Of a stretch of 35,176 nt of DNA, positions 26,080-33,809 are shown one piece after another. Positions within the stretch are counted from its first letter, which is position 1. Each line of letters opens with the position of its first letter. The stretch lies in contig CANGCO010000017.1 in assembly GCA_947452365.1 (NCBI GenBank), positions 1-35,176 of the forward strand. The letters run 5' to 3'. Source of the DNA: Caulobacteraceae bacterium. Lineage in GTDB: Bacteria > Pseudomonadota > Alphaproteobacteria > Caulobacterales > Caulobacteraceae. A program made the position numbers and the translations under genes. Below the pieces are notes generated by a model. It was not told the DNA's origin and made no database searches. It saw only the letters and a list, made by a program, of their open reading frames with translations.

Positions 26080-27396
26080 ATGCTTGCGTTCAATGGAATG
26101 CTCGACAATGGGGTTTTGCACTTAGGCATGGATGATTTTCGCGCCCATTTTCGACAAGCGGGGCAGGTTTCGCGCCTCGGGCGGACGAGGGCGGTGTGGC
26201 TGGGTCCGGCATCGGTCTTGGGCGCGCGGTTGCGCGACCGTTTTAGCCTGTTACCCCGTGAAATCTTGCCAATGATAATGGTGTTCGCCGTGGTCCTGTC
26301 GATCGGCCTCGGCCTAGCCCTGCCGCAGCCCATACTGTTTACCGCCGAGGCCAGCCTCACCGTGCCGCGCGATCAGGGTCTATCCTTTTCCAGCTGGTCC
26401 CATGTGACCGGCGCGGCCCCAGACAATATTCAAGGTGGCGTGACCCAGTCCGCTATGGACGACCTTTCCAGCCAAAGACTGATTTTGCAAACCATAGAGA
26501 CCATTGGTCTTGGCAAGCTTTATCCCGATCTTGCGGGCTTGGGCGCGGATGGTCATCAGGAGGCCTTGAGGCGTTTATCCAAGGGTTTGAAACTGAATCA
26601 AGCCGCGGGTTCAAGCCAGCTCACAGTCCGCTTTTCTCACACGGTGCCGAGCCTAGCCGCCTTGGTGCCCAATACGCTGATCGCGGCCTATATAAGCGAA
26701 TATGCGCGGCGGCTCGGTCCGGCTGCCGAGCCAGGGCTTGGTGGCATTGCGCCGGGCAATGTCGCGCCTTCGCAAGCCCTGGCGGATACCCCCGATCGTT
26801 TGCGGGCAGACCTTGAGCGGCAATTAGCGGCCAAGCGCCGCGCCCTATACCGTATTGAACGCGATCTCACCGCCCAGGCCTCCATGGTCCATCTGTCTTG
26901 GCAGGGCATGACCAATAGTCTGAGGGCGGATGGTCATGAGCACACATTTGGCTTTAACACCCAATACCAAGCGCTGCAGATTGAGCAGAGGCGAACCATG
27001 ATTGCGATCGGCAATTTAAAGCGCAAAATTGCCGGTTTGGGCCGTCCGATCGCCGGACCGTCGGGTCCACCAAGGGCCGGCTTGGCCAATAATGCCAATA
27101 GGGCCGGTCCTGAGGCCAGTCCCAATCAAAAACCCGCCGTCGGGCTTGAGCCGGTTCGAATTGTGAAATTAGCAATGGCGCCGCGCGAAGGGCGCCGTCA
27201 GGGCGCGCATCTTGTCCTTATGGCTGCACTGTTCGGCGCTGGGCTAGGCTTGGTGACGGGCCTCGTCTTAAGCACACGGCGTACGGGGTTTGGGTCTGCT
27301 CGATTGGCGAGTCAAATGCTTGATCTACCAGTGCTAACGCGTGTCGGTGTTTTGCCGCAGGGCCGGACCGCCTTGTCGCGTGGTGGGTTTGAATAG
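26080..27396 (+). CDS. Wzz/chain-length-determinant-like membrane protein
   Basis: A 438-residue protein with the layout of polysaccharide co-polymerases. A cytoplasmic N-terminus of ~60 residues is followed by one membrane helix (~64-84), then a long periplasmic part beginning FTAEASLTVPRDQG, with SSQRLILQTIETIGLGKLYPDL (Wzz-typical) and a helical region ~240-320. A second membrane helix (~395-415, LMAALFGAGLGLVTGLVLS) lies near the C-terminus. There is no fused kinase domain; the next gene, 3 bases on, resembles one. It should help set chain length or export of a surface polysaccharide. The start is uncertain: 26080, 26098 and 26128 are all possible. Confidence 0.75.
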   Translation: MLAFNGMLDNGVLHLGMDDFRAHFRQAGQVSRLGRTRAVWLGPASVLGARLRDRFSLLPREILPMIMVFAVVLSIGLGLALPQPILFTAEASLTVPRDQGLSFSSWSHVTGAAPDNIQGGVTQSAMDDLSSQRLILQTIETIGLGKLYPDLAGLGADGHQEALRRLSKGLKLNQAAGSSQLTVRFSHTVPSLAALVPNTLIAAYISEYARRLGPAAEPGLGGIAPGNVAPSQALADTPDRLRADLERQLAAKRRALYRIERDLTAQASMVHLSWQGMTNSLRADGHEHTFGFNTQYQALQIEQRRTMIAIGNLKRKIAGLGRPIAGPSGPPRAGLANNANRAGPEASPNQKPAVGLEPVRIVKLAMAPREGRRQGAHLVLMAALFGAGLGLVTGLVLSTRRTGFGSARLASQMLDLPVLTRVGVLPQGRTALSRGGFE

Positions 27397-27399
27397 CCC

Positions 27400-28107
27400 A
27401 TGAACACATTGAACTCAGATCTGGAACAGCTTTGGTTCGCCTTGGGCATGGCCGAATACGGCCCCTCGGCTAGCTTGCAATTCATCGCTGCCGATAGTGG
27501 CGAGGGCACATCCCTATTGGCCCGTGAATTTGCAGCCTATGCTGCGCGGCGTATGGATCGTCCGGTTTGGTTGGTCAGTCTTGAGCCCGGTTCGGCGGTT
27601 CACATCGATGCCATCCAGGCCCAACCCTGGCGCTTCGGGCCACTAGGTGAAATGAAGCAGGCTAGTCCTGACCGTTCAATGTTTTTTGAAGTTTGGCCTG
27701 AGGCGCGCGATCATCGCGGCCGCAGGGTTGAGGATGCGGATTATTTGGTGGCCTATGGGGTGTGTGAACAGCGCCTTTGGGTGACTGAGTTTCGCACCGA
27801 CTTGCTGGATCCAGACCAGATCATACAGGTCACGGCGAGTGCGGCCTATTGGAACGCCTTGAAAGCCTATAGCGGCCTGATCATTGTCGATTGTCCAGCC
27901 CTAGACCGATCCATAGACGGCTTGACCATAGCCCCGTTTATGGATCAATCGGTTATTGTGCTGGCGGCGGATGGTGCCAGTGTGCGCGGGCCCGCCTTGT
28001 TGAAAAATGCCCTGATGGCGGCCGGGGCCAATTGCGTTGGCCTTGTCTTTAATCGTGACCCCGCGCGGCGCGGTAGGCGGCCCAAGATTTTACAGAGGTT
28101 GCGTTAA
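27400..28107 (+). CDS. BY-kinase/MinD-like P-loop protein with degenerate ATP site
   Basis: A 235-residue protein with the fold pattern of Wzc/CpsD-type tyrosine kinases: FIAADSGEGTSLLAREFAAYAARR (Walker A region, 29-51), WLVSLEPGSAV (Walker A' position) and GLIIVDCPALD (Walker B), then IVLAADGASVRGPALLKNALMAAGANCVGLVFNRD. The expected GEGK[ST][ST] reads GEGTS, so the ATP-binding lysine is missing, the Walker A' aspartate is absent, and there is no C-terminal tyrosine cluster. It is probably a non-catalytic partner of the upstream Wzz-like protein. The gap to that gene is 3 bases. It resembles the split Wzz plus kinase-like arrangement of holdfast genes hfsA/hfsB, but that identity is not proven. 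Confidence 0.75.
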   Translation: MNTLNSDLEQLWFALGMAEYGPSASLQFIAADSGEGTSLLAREFAAYAARRMDRPVWLVSLEPGSAVHIDAIQAQPWRFGPLGEMKQASPDRSMFFEVWPEARDHRGRRVEDADYLVAYGVCEQRLWVTEFRTDLLDPDQIIQVTASAAYWNALKAYSGLIIVDCPALDRSIDGLTIAPFMDQSVIVLAADGASVRGPALLKNALMAAGANCVGLVFNRDPARRGRRPKILQRLR

Positions 28108-29105
28108 TGTATCGTCCCGGCCCTCTTAATCTGATCACAGATCTTGCGGGCCTAAGCGTAGGCCATGCCACCGATCAGGCCGTGATGACGGGCGTGACCT
28201 CAGTCCTATGCCAAGGCGACTGGACCGGGGCGGTGGATGTTCGCGGCGGCGGGCCGGGTTCGCGCGAGACCGAGGCCTTGGCGCCGGAAAACTTTGTCGA
28301 TCTGGTACACGCCGTGGTCCTAACTGGCGGCTCTGTGTTTGGGCTGGGCGCCGCCGATGGCGTGACCGCGGCCCTCTCGGCCCAGAATGTGGGCTTACGG
28401 CTTAGCCCGACCTCTCCGGCAATCCCGATTGTGCCTGCTGCCGTGCTGCATGATCTAGGGAATGAGGGCAATAAGGCCTGGGGCCTGAACCCGCCCTATC
28501 GCGATCTGGGCATGGCCTCTGTGGTCGCCGCCGCGAAACAGTTTGCGCTTGGCGCGGTCGGGGCCGGGCGCGGGGCCATGGCGGGCATGGTCAAGGGCGG
28601 TATAGGCTCGGCCTCGCTCGATCTTGGCGGCGGGCTGATGGTCGGGGCGATTGTGGCGACCAATCCGGTTGGGTCGGTCTATATGCCGGACGACAAGACC
28701 TTCTGGGCCTGGCCATTTGAGATTGATGGCGAGTTTGGCGGTGTTCGGCCCGATCCGACCGCGCATGCGAATGATCCCTTGCCCGAACAATCGCGCTTGA
28801 AAATGACCGGGCGTCTGACCCCCGGGGCCAATACCACCCTGGCCGTCGTTGCCGTCTCAGCGCGCCTGACCAAGGCCGAGGCCAAGCGTCTGGCTATGAT
28901 GGCGCAGGACGGGCTGGCGCGCGCCATTCGCCCGGTCCATGCCCCCTATGACGGCGACACTGTCTTTGCCCTATCGAGCCGCCAGATCGAGATCGGTGAC
29001 GGGGCAGAGCGTTTGGTGCAATTGACCCGCCTTGGCTCAGCCGCCGCCGATTGCCTAGCCCGTGCGATTGCGCGCGGCGTCTATTGCGCGAGGAAGACGG
29101 TCTGA
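28107..29105 (+). CDS. P1-family peptidase (DmpA/BapA-like, family S58)
   Basis: A 332-residue protein with the P1/DmpA fold: ITDLAGLSVGHATD at the start, VDVRGGGPGSRETEAL, VHAVVLTGGSVFGLGAADGV, GAVGAGRGAMAGMVKGGIGSAS and GANTTLAVVAVSARLTKAEAKRLA. The last is the region where these proteins cleave themselves in front of a Ser or Thr nucleophile. Members are aminopeptidases or beta-peptidyl hydrolases of unclear physiological role. The start codon overlaps the stop of the preceding kinase-like gene by one base (TAATG), so the two are translationally coupled, which is unusual company for a P1 peptidase. Confidence 0.88.
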   Translation: MYRPGPLNLITDLAGLSVGHATDQAVMTGVTSVLCQGDWTGAVDVRGGGPGSRETEALAPENFVDLVHAVVLTGGSVFGLGAADGVTAALSAQNVGLRLSPTSPAIPIVPAAVLHDLGNEGNKAWGLNPPYRDLGMASVVAAAKQFALGAVGAGRGAMAGMVKGGIGSASLDLGGGLMVGAIVATNPVGSVYMPDDKTFWAWPFEIDGEFGGVRPDPTAHANDPLPEQSRLKMTGRLTPGANTTLAVVAVSARLTKAEAKRLAMMAQDGLARAIRPVHAPYDGDTVFALSSRQIEIGDGAERLVQLTRLGSAAADCLARAIARGVYCARKTV

Positions 29106-29129
29106 GTGACTTGACCGCCGGCTGATTTA

Positions 29130-29149
29130 ATTGCACTTAATGTGCCAAT
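29130..29149. promoter_or_regulatory. Operator-like inverted repeat upstream of the dehalogenase
   Basis: ATTGCAC-TTAAT-GTGCCAAT is an imperfect inverted repeat (one extra C in the right arm) lying 28 bases upstream of the dehalogenase start codon, in the only AT-rich part of the gap. It could be a regulator site; no regulator gene is adjacent. Confidence 0.35.
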
Positions 29150-29176
29150 ATATCAAATCGGTTGGGAGCAGGGACT

Positions 29177-30082
29177 ATGCAGGTATTAAGAACGCCCGAT
29201 GATCGGTTCGCAGGCTTGGCCGATTGGCCCTATGCGCCGCACTATACCGATATTGCGGATGCCGATGGCACGACGCTGCGCGTCCATCATGTCGATGAAG
29301 GCCCTAGCGATGCTGCCCCCGTGCTATTGATGCATGGCGAGCCGTCCTGGTCTTATCTCTATCGCAATTTCATCCCCAATCTGACGGCCAAGGGCCACAG
29401 GGTGGTCTGCCCGGACCTGATCGGTTTTGGCCGCTCCGATAAGCTTGGTGCGCGCACGGACTATACTTTTGAGCGGCATGTGACCTGGATGAGCGCATGG
29501 CTGCTGGCCAATGATCTGAAGAATATTACCCTGTTTTGCCAAGACTGGGGCGGCCTGATTGGCCTGCGTCTGGTTGCCGCCTTTCCCGAGCGGTTTGCGC
29601 GCCTGGTGATCGCTAATACCGGCCTGCCGATTGGCACAGGCTCTTCGGACGGTTTTGATAACTGGCTGACCTTTAGCCAGTCCGTGCCAGAGTTTCCCGT
29701 TAGCCTGATCATTGATATGGGCACGGTTCGCAGCCTGACCGACGCCGAAAAGGCCGCCTATGACGCGCCCTTCCCAGACGAGACCTATAAGGAGGGCGCA
29801 CGCCAGTTCCCGACCCTGGTGCCCATCACGCCCCAGCATGCTTCGGTCCCCGAAAACATTGAGGCCTGGAAGGTCCTGTCCAGCTTTACCCGCCCGGTCC
29901 TGACCTGTTTTAGCGATTCTGATCCCGTCTCAAAGGGCGGCGAGAAGGTGTTTATCGACAAGGTGCCCGGGGCCAAGGGCCAGCCGCACCTGATTATCGA
30001 AAAAGGCGGTCATTTCCTGCAAGAAGACCAACCCGAACAGCTATGTGACCTGATCGACGGCTTTATTCGCCAAGCCTCTTAA
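29177..30082 (+). CDS. Haloalkane dehalogenase, DhlA-like subfamily
   Basis: A 301-residue alpha/beta hydrolase close to Xanthobacter DhlA. It has [10 protein letters not shown] at the N-terminus, oxyanion and halide region [16 protein letters not shown] (His53, Glu55), GFGRSDK, the nucleophile elbow CQDWGG (Asp123, halide-binding Trp124), the acid in [10 protein letters not shown] and the base in KGGHFLQED. All catalytic residues are present, so cleavage of carbon-halogen bonds is a fair prediction, though natural substrates of chromosomal members are often unknown. The start is ATG 29177 behind GGGA rather than the TTG at 29162. It follows the P1 peptidase by about 70 bases. Confidence 0.9.
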   Translation: MQVLRTPDDRFAGLADWPYAPHYTDIADADGTTLRVHHVDEGPSDAAPVLLMHGEPSWSYLYRNFIPNLTAKGHRVVCPDLIGFGRSDKLGARTDYTFERHVTWMSAWLLANDLKNITLFCQDWGGLIGLRLVAAFPERFARLVIANTGLPIGTGSSDGFDNWLTFSQSVPEFPVSLIIDMGTVRSLTDAEKAAYDAPFPDETYKEGARQFPTLVPITPQHASVPENIEAWKVLSSFTRPVLTCFSDSDPVSKGGEKVFIDKVPGAKGQPHLIIEKGGHFLQEDQPEQLCDLIDGFIRQAS

Positions 30083-30202
30083 ACGCGGCGCCAGTTTGGG
30101 CTTGCCTGACCCAGCGCTAGCCGGAACATAGCGCCACAAAGATGATTCCCAAGACCGGGGGTCATGCTGTGGCGGCCAGATCGGCCAAGAGGGAACGGGT
30201 CT

Positions 30203-30568
30203 ATGATTGGGTATGTGATGGTTGGCGCTAATGACTTGGAAAAGTCAGCGGCCTTTTATGATGCGGTTCTAGGGGTTATGGGGGCCAAGCGCGCCATGGC
30301 CAATGACCATATGATCGGCTTTAGCGGCCCTGTGCGCGGACCGATGTTGGCGGTCTGCACGCCGTCTGACGGTGGTCCAGCCAGCTTTGGCAATGGCACC
30401 ATGATTGCCTTGGCCGCGGCGTCGCAAGACCAGGTGCATGAGGTCCATGCCATGGCCCTTGCCAGTGGCGGCACTGACGAGGGTGCACCCGGCGCGCGCA
30501 CTGAGAGCTTTTACGGGGCCTATTTCCGTGACCTAGACGGCAATAAGCTCTGCATTTTCAAGATGTAG
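30203..30568 (+). CDS. VOC-superfamily (glyoxalase-like) protein
   Basis: A 121-residue protein with two beta-alpha-beta-beta-beta units: IGYVMVGANDLEKSAAFYDAVLGVMGAKR at the start and a C-terminal module ending YGAYFRDLDGNKLCIFKM, the typical VOC metal-site strand. This resembles small single-domain VOC proteins annotated as glyoxalase/bleomycin-resistance family; the substrate is unknown. ATG 30203 (upstream GAGGGA) is preferred to the frame opening at 30164. It is followed at once by a strong terminator. Confidence 0.85.
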   Translation: MIGYVMVGANDLEKSAAFYDAVLGVMGAKRAMANDHMIGFSGPVRGPMLAVCTPSDGGPASFGNGTMIALAAASQDQVHEVHAMALASGGTDEGAPGARTESFYGAYFRDLDGNKLCIFKM

Positions 30569-30574
30569 ATAAAA

Positions 30575-30606
30575 AAGGGCGGCGCCAAGCCTTTGGCGCC
30601 GCCCTT
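30575..30606. terminator. Bidirectional intrinsic terminator
   Basis: AAGGGCGGCGCCAA and TTGGCGCCGCCCTT form a perfect 14-bp stem around the 4-base loop GCCT. A run of six A's (30571-30576) at the left edge becomes the T-run for minus-strand transcripts from purU; on the plus strand GAATTTTA follows. It serves the convergent VOC and purU genes and is the best terminator in the window. Confidence 0.92.
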
Positions 30607-30634
30607 GAATTTTAGGTTGAGGCAAACGGCGCGC

Positions 30635-31495
30635 CTAGTCGCGAAACACAACCGTCTTTGAGCCATTAATGATCACGCGGCCGTCCAGATGCAGGCCAAC
30701 CGCCCGCGCTAGAACGCGGCGCTCAATATCGCGGCCCTTGCGCACCAGATCGTCGGGCTGCTCGGCATGGGTAATGCGCTCGACATCCTGTTCGATGATT
30801 GGACCCTCATCGAGGTCGGCATTGACATAGTGGGCCGTGGCCCCAATCAGCTTCACACCCCGGCTAAAGGCCTGATGATAGGGCTTGGCGCCCTTAAAGC
30901 CGGGCAGGAAGGAGTGGTGGATATTGATGCAGCGCCCGGCCAATTTGGCCGACAAGTCATCGGACAAGATCTGCATATAACGCGCCAGAACCACCAGTTC
31001 CGCGCCGGTCTGGTTCACCAGGGCCATGATCTGGGCTTCTTGCTGCGGCTTGGTGTCCTTGGTGATCGGCAGATAGTGGAAGGGGATGCCGTCAAAATCG
31101 AGATAGGTATAGGTGTCGCGGTCATAATTAGAAATGATGCCGACCACATCCATCGGCAATTCCCCGATCCGCCAACGATAGAGCAAATCGGCCAGACAAT
31201 GGTCAAAGCGTGAAACCAGGATCAAGACCTTGGCGCGTTGGCTCTTAGGCTTGATCGTCCATTCCATATCAAAATTGGCGGCTATCGCCGCCATGCCGGT
31301 CCTTACGATCTCGCTGGCGTCCGCGCCGGCAAAATTGAACACAACCCGCATGAAAAACTGGGTGGTTTCTTGATCGTCAAATTGGTGGGCTTCAAAAATA
31401 TTGCCGCCGCAATTGGCCAGATGCGCAGACACCGCCGCGACAATACCGGGCCGATTCGGGCAGGAAAGGGTTAGGATGTATTTTTCGTCCGACAC
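30635..31495 (-). CDS. purU: Formyltetrahydrofolate deformylase
   Basis: A 286-residue enzyme. The N-terminal ACT domain reads [28 protein letters not shown]. The formyl-transferase domain has [41 protein letters not shown] and the catalytic Asn-His-Asp set. It splits 10-formyl-tetrahydrofolate into formate and tetrahydrofolate, balancing one-carbon pools. The frame opens at ATG 31558, but GTG 31495 has GGAGAAG 7 bases upstream and starts right before the ACT domain as in homologues, so GTG is chosen. Confidence 0.93.
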   Translation of the reverse strand: MSDEKYILTLSCPNRPGIVAAVSAHLANCGGNIFEAHQFDDQETTQFFMRVVFNFAGADASEIVRTGMAAIAANFDMEWTIKPKSQRAKVLILVSRFDHCLADLLYRWRIGELPMDVVGIISNYDRDTYTYLDFDGIPFHYLPITKDTKPQQEAQIMALVNQTGAELVVLARYMQILSDDLSAKLAGRCINIHHSFLPGFKGAKPYHQAFSRGVKLIGATAHYVNADLDEGPIIEQDVERITHAEQPDDLVRKGRDIERRVLARAVGLHLDGRVIINGSKTVVFRD

Positions 31496-31558
31496 GATGG
31501 TCTTCTCCGAATGCAGTCTTAAGCCGTTTAAGGCCGCATTGGCCCGTTTCTGACCCAT

Positions 31559-31951
31559 GGCCTAGGCAAGCAAAGCCCCTAGGTCAATCAAACCCGTCAC
31601 CCGGAAACATTTTTGCATAGGCACAGGGGGGGTAATGCGGGTCTGGCATTGGCGAGGGAGGATTTGACTAGCGAAAGCCGTTCAACAAGACCTTATTGCT
31701 GACCCGCCGATCAAAGCCCTGTCCTGCTCGTGTATGGTAAGCGCTACGATCTTGACTATGCAGCCCTTTACCCGACTTTTCCCAAGCCACCTCGATCAGA
31801 ACCGCTTCGGGATTATGGGTAAGGACCGCCTTGGCGCGGGCCAATACGGTCACTTCTGTTTCCGCATAGTGACTTTGATAGCCGGGATGAAAGAAATCGC
31901 CGCCATTAGAGCGCCTCATTTTGAGTATAATAGTCGCACAAACAGATATGA
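31559..31951. other. Gap between purU and an IS3 remnant
   Basis: 393 bases with no recognised gene. Two overlapping open frames exist (minus 31668-31919, 83 residues; plus 31734-31970). The minus one (with VLARAKAVLTHNPEAVLIEV) has some protein-like composition but I do not recognise it. Given the transposase remnant next door, this may be decayed DNA. Confidence 0.4.
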
Positions 31952-32218
31952 TTGTATGGGTTGGCCGTGACGCTGGACTTTTCGAGGCTAGGCAAGCCTG
32001 CGCATAACGCCTTCATCAAACGCTTTTACGGACGCCTACGAGATGCGTGTTTGAATGCAAACTGGTTCTTGTCTTTGGACGCGGCACGAAGCAAGATCGA
32101 GGCGTGGAGACAGGCCCATAATGAGGTCTGTTTTCACACGCCCCTGGGTTGTATGGTGTCGGCCGAATTTGCTTCATCTGCCGGGCCCCGGCAGATGAAG
32201 GCCGGGCACTCACATTGA
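31952..32218 (+). pseudogene. IS3-family (IS407-like) transposase OrfB, C-terminal remnant
   Basis: About 85 residues matching the last part of the IS3-family OrfB integrase: VTLDFSRLGKPAHNAFIKRFYGRLRDACLN, then WFLSLDAARSKIEAWRQAHNE and GCMVSAEFAS. Homologues read FIESFNGRLRDECLN here, the Glu being the last residue of the DDE triad. In this copy it is Lys, so even the remaining active-site residue is lost. A stop codon sits directly before the frame (31949-31951), and no OrfA or upstream OrfB sequence is present. GGGGGACCGTGAC at 32235-32247 may be the worn right inverted repeat. Confidence 0.85.
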
Positions 32219-32580
32219 GACCGGAGGAGTTATTGGGGGACCGTGACCTAGGAGCGGTCTCTAGTCATTCTTGGACGAGTTTCAGGGGATCATGTCATGA
32301 GACTGCGTGGCTGTGATAAATCTAACTAATTTTTGCCTTTTCAAATAATAGAAACGGAAACGAATATTTTTCTTCGGATCCTTTGATTGAATGATTGATG
32401 TAAATTTATTTGGGTGTGCAGAGACTTTTAAGGATTTTTTAAATAATATTTTTACGGTTTCAGTTAGTTTTTCTTGGAAAATATTGGGCCTATACTTTTT
32501 TTTAATAGCATGTATCATATTACAATTCCCTGTCCGTTTTGATGTTGATGATTCAGAGAATTTCGAAAGGAGGCGCTGAT
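32219..32580. other. AT-rich island between the IS remnant and the polysaccharide export genes
   Basis: The segment 32341-32520 has 48 G or C in 180 bases (27% GC), against a GC-rich background. It holds a 62-codon plus-strand frame (32391-32579) with one hydrophobic stretch (ILGLYFFLIACIILQF) and a 101-codon basic minus-strand frame (32282-32587). Neither is recognised or has a good ribosome site, and they overlap, so neither is called as a gene. It may be foreign DNA left by insertion, or a promoter and silencer-binding region for the downstream genes. Confidence 0.55.
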
Positions 32581-32850
32581 ATGGCAAAAATTGGTATGGT
32601 TTGCGCCATGGCCGTGGTCATGGTCTTGTCTGGGCAAGTAATCGCTGAGGCCGCTGCTTCCGGTATCGTGGGGTCGCGCGCAAAATTGACGAGGGCTGGC
32701 GATCGCACCTCCGTCTACGATCCGTCGACTGAGGGCGATCGTTCAAATAATGAATTGATGTGGGTTCTTGCTGCAACCGGCGTTGCGGTTGTTTTCGGCC
32801 TCGTTGGCGGGTCGGGCGGGTCTAAGTCCGAAACGCCAAAAAGCCCCTAA
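32581..32850 (+). CDS. Small exported or membrane protein, unrecognised
   Basis: An 89-residue protein with a signal-like N-terminus (MAKIGMVCAMAVVMVLSGQ, then AEAAA), a polar middle (35-58) and a hydrophobic helix (~60-76, WVLAATGVAVVFGLVGG) followed by a Gly/Ser-rich end. The ribosome site is the strongest in the window: AAAGGAGG, 7 bases before the ATG. I do not recognise the family. It stands 203 bases in front of the polysaccharide export gene, and similar small glycine-rich membrane proteins do occur in exopolysaccharide loci, so a role there is a guess. Confidence 0.75.
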   Translation: MAKIGMVCAMAVVMVLSGQVIAEAAASGIVGSRAKLTRAGDRTSVYDPSTEGDRSNNELMWVLAATGVAVVFGLVGGSGGSKSETPKSP

Positions 32851-33053
32851 GGTTGAGGTGGCAATTGGGCGGCTCTGGATAAGTGCTGTGGCAGTCTGAG
32901 GAGAAGTTTCAAAATTTCCTTGTCCAAATTGGTTGTTAAATCATGGCGTGGCCTTGGGTTATTTCGCGCCAACCCACCGCCCCGGCGTATTTGAAATTGC
33001 ATTAGGGGGCGGGTCGCCTTTCTAAATTGGTTCGAGTTTGAAGATCTGGAAAA

Positions 33054-33773
33054 ATGAATTCGCTCAATTCCGCCTTATCCAAAAAGATGGCTCCCGCGCT
33101 TGGTGCGTCTGTACTGATCTTGTTATGCATTGGCGCCGTGACGATGGCCCCAGAGCGCGCCCTGGCCCTATCGCCGGACTTGCCGCGCCCGGAAGCGGCG
33201 GCCGCCAATCCGCGATATGAGTATGTGATCGGCCCGCAAGATACGATTGATGTGAGTGTTTTTCAGATTAAGGACCTAACTTTAGAAAAAATCCAGGTCG
33301 ATGGATCTGGGCGTATCCTCTTGCCCCTGATCGGTACAGTGATTGCCGCAGGTAAAACAGCGCCGCAGCTGGCTGATGAGATTGCCGAGCGCCTAAGGGG
33401 TAAGTTCGTTCAAGACCCGCAAGTTGTGGTAATGGTGCGCGATGCGGCGAGCCAGAGGGTCACGGTTGATGGCGCGGTCGTTAAGCCGGGTGTCTATGCG
33501 CTAATGGGCCCGACCACCTTGCTTCAGGCGGTTGCCTTGGCCCAAGGGCCCGACAACAAATACGCAAATTTGCGACGGGTCATCCTGTTTCGGGTTGAAG
33601 ACGGTAAGCGCAAGTCTACCGTTTACAACCTCGCTGACATACGGTCTGGGCGCACGGACGATCCCGATGTCCGCGCCAATGATGTGGTCATTGTCGATGG
33701 CTCAAACATCAAGGGCGCTTGGCGTGAAGTCCTTGGCGCCCTGCCAGGCCTAGCGATCTTTCGCCCATTCTGA
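33054..33773 (+). CDS. Polysaccharide biosynthesis/export protein (Wza/OPX family)
   Basis: A 239-residue exported protein. It has a signal peptide (roughly residues 12-39), a polysaccharide-export domain (YVIGPQDTIDVSVFQIKDLTLEKIQVDGSG, RILLPLIGTV, TAPQLADEIAERLRG, DPQVVVMVRD) and one SLBB domain (RVTVDGAVVKPGVYALMGPTTLLQAVALAQG). There is no lipobox cysteine and no C-terminal outer-membrane helix like that of E. coli Wza. It is therefore the short OPX type, which may need a partner to cross the outer membrane. A Wzc/GumC-like gene follows 36 bases later, the standard pairing for Wzx/Wzy-type export. ATG 33054 is preceded by GGAAAA. Confidence 0.9.
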   Translation: MNSLNSALSKKMAPALGASVLILLCIGAVTMAPERALALSPDLPRPEAAAANPRYEYVIGPQDTIDVSVFQIKDLTLEKIQVDGSGRILLPLIGTVIAAGKTAPQLADEIAERLRGKFVQDPQVVVMVRDAASQRVTVDGAVVKPGVYALMGPTTLLQAVALAQGPDNKYANLRRVILFRVEDGKRKSTVYNLADIRSGRTDDPDVRANDVVIVDGSNIKGAWREVLGALPGLAIFRPF

Positions 33774-33809
33774 CCCCCCTGCTAACGGTACTAAACTCGG
33801 AGACGCCTG

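Noticed and set aside
31668-31919. 83-residue minus-strand frame between purU and the IS remnant
   Set aside because: Somewhat protein-like but unrecognised, with an overlapping plus-strand frame and a neighbouring dead transposase; not enough to call a gene.
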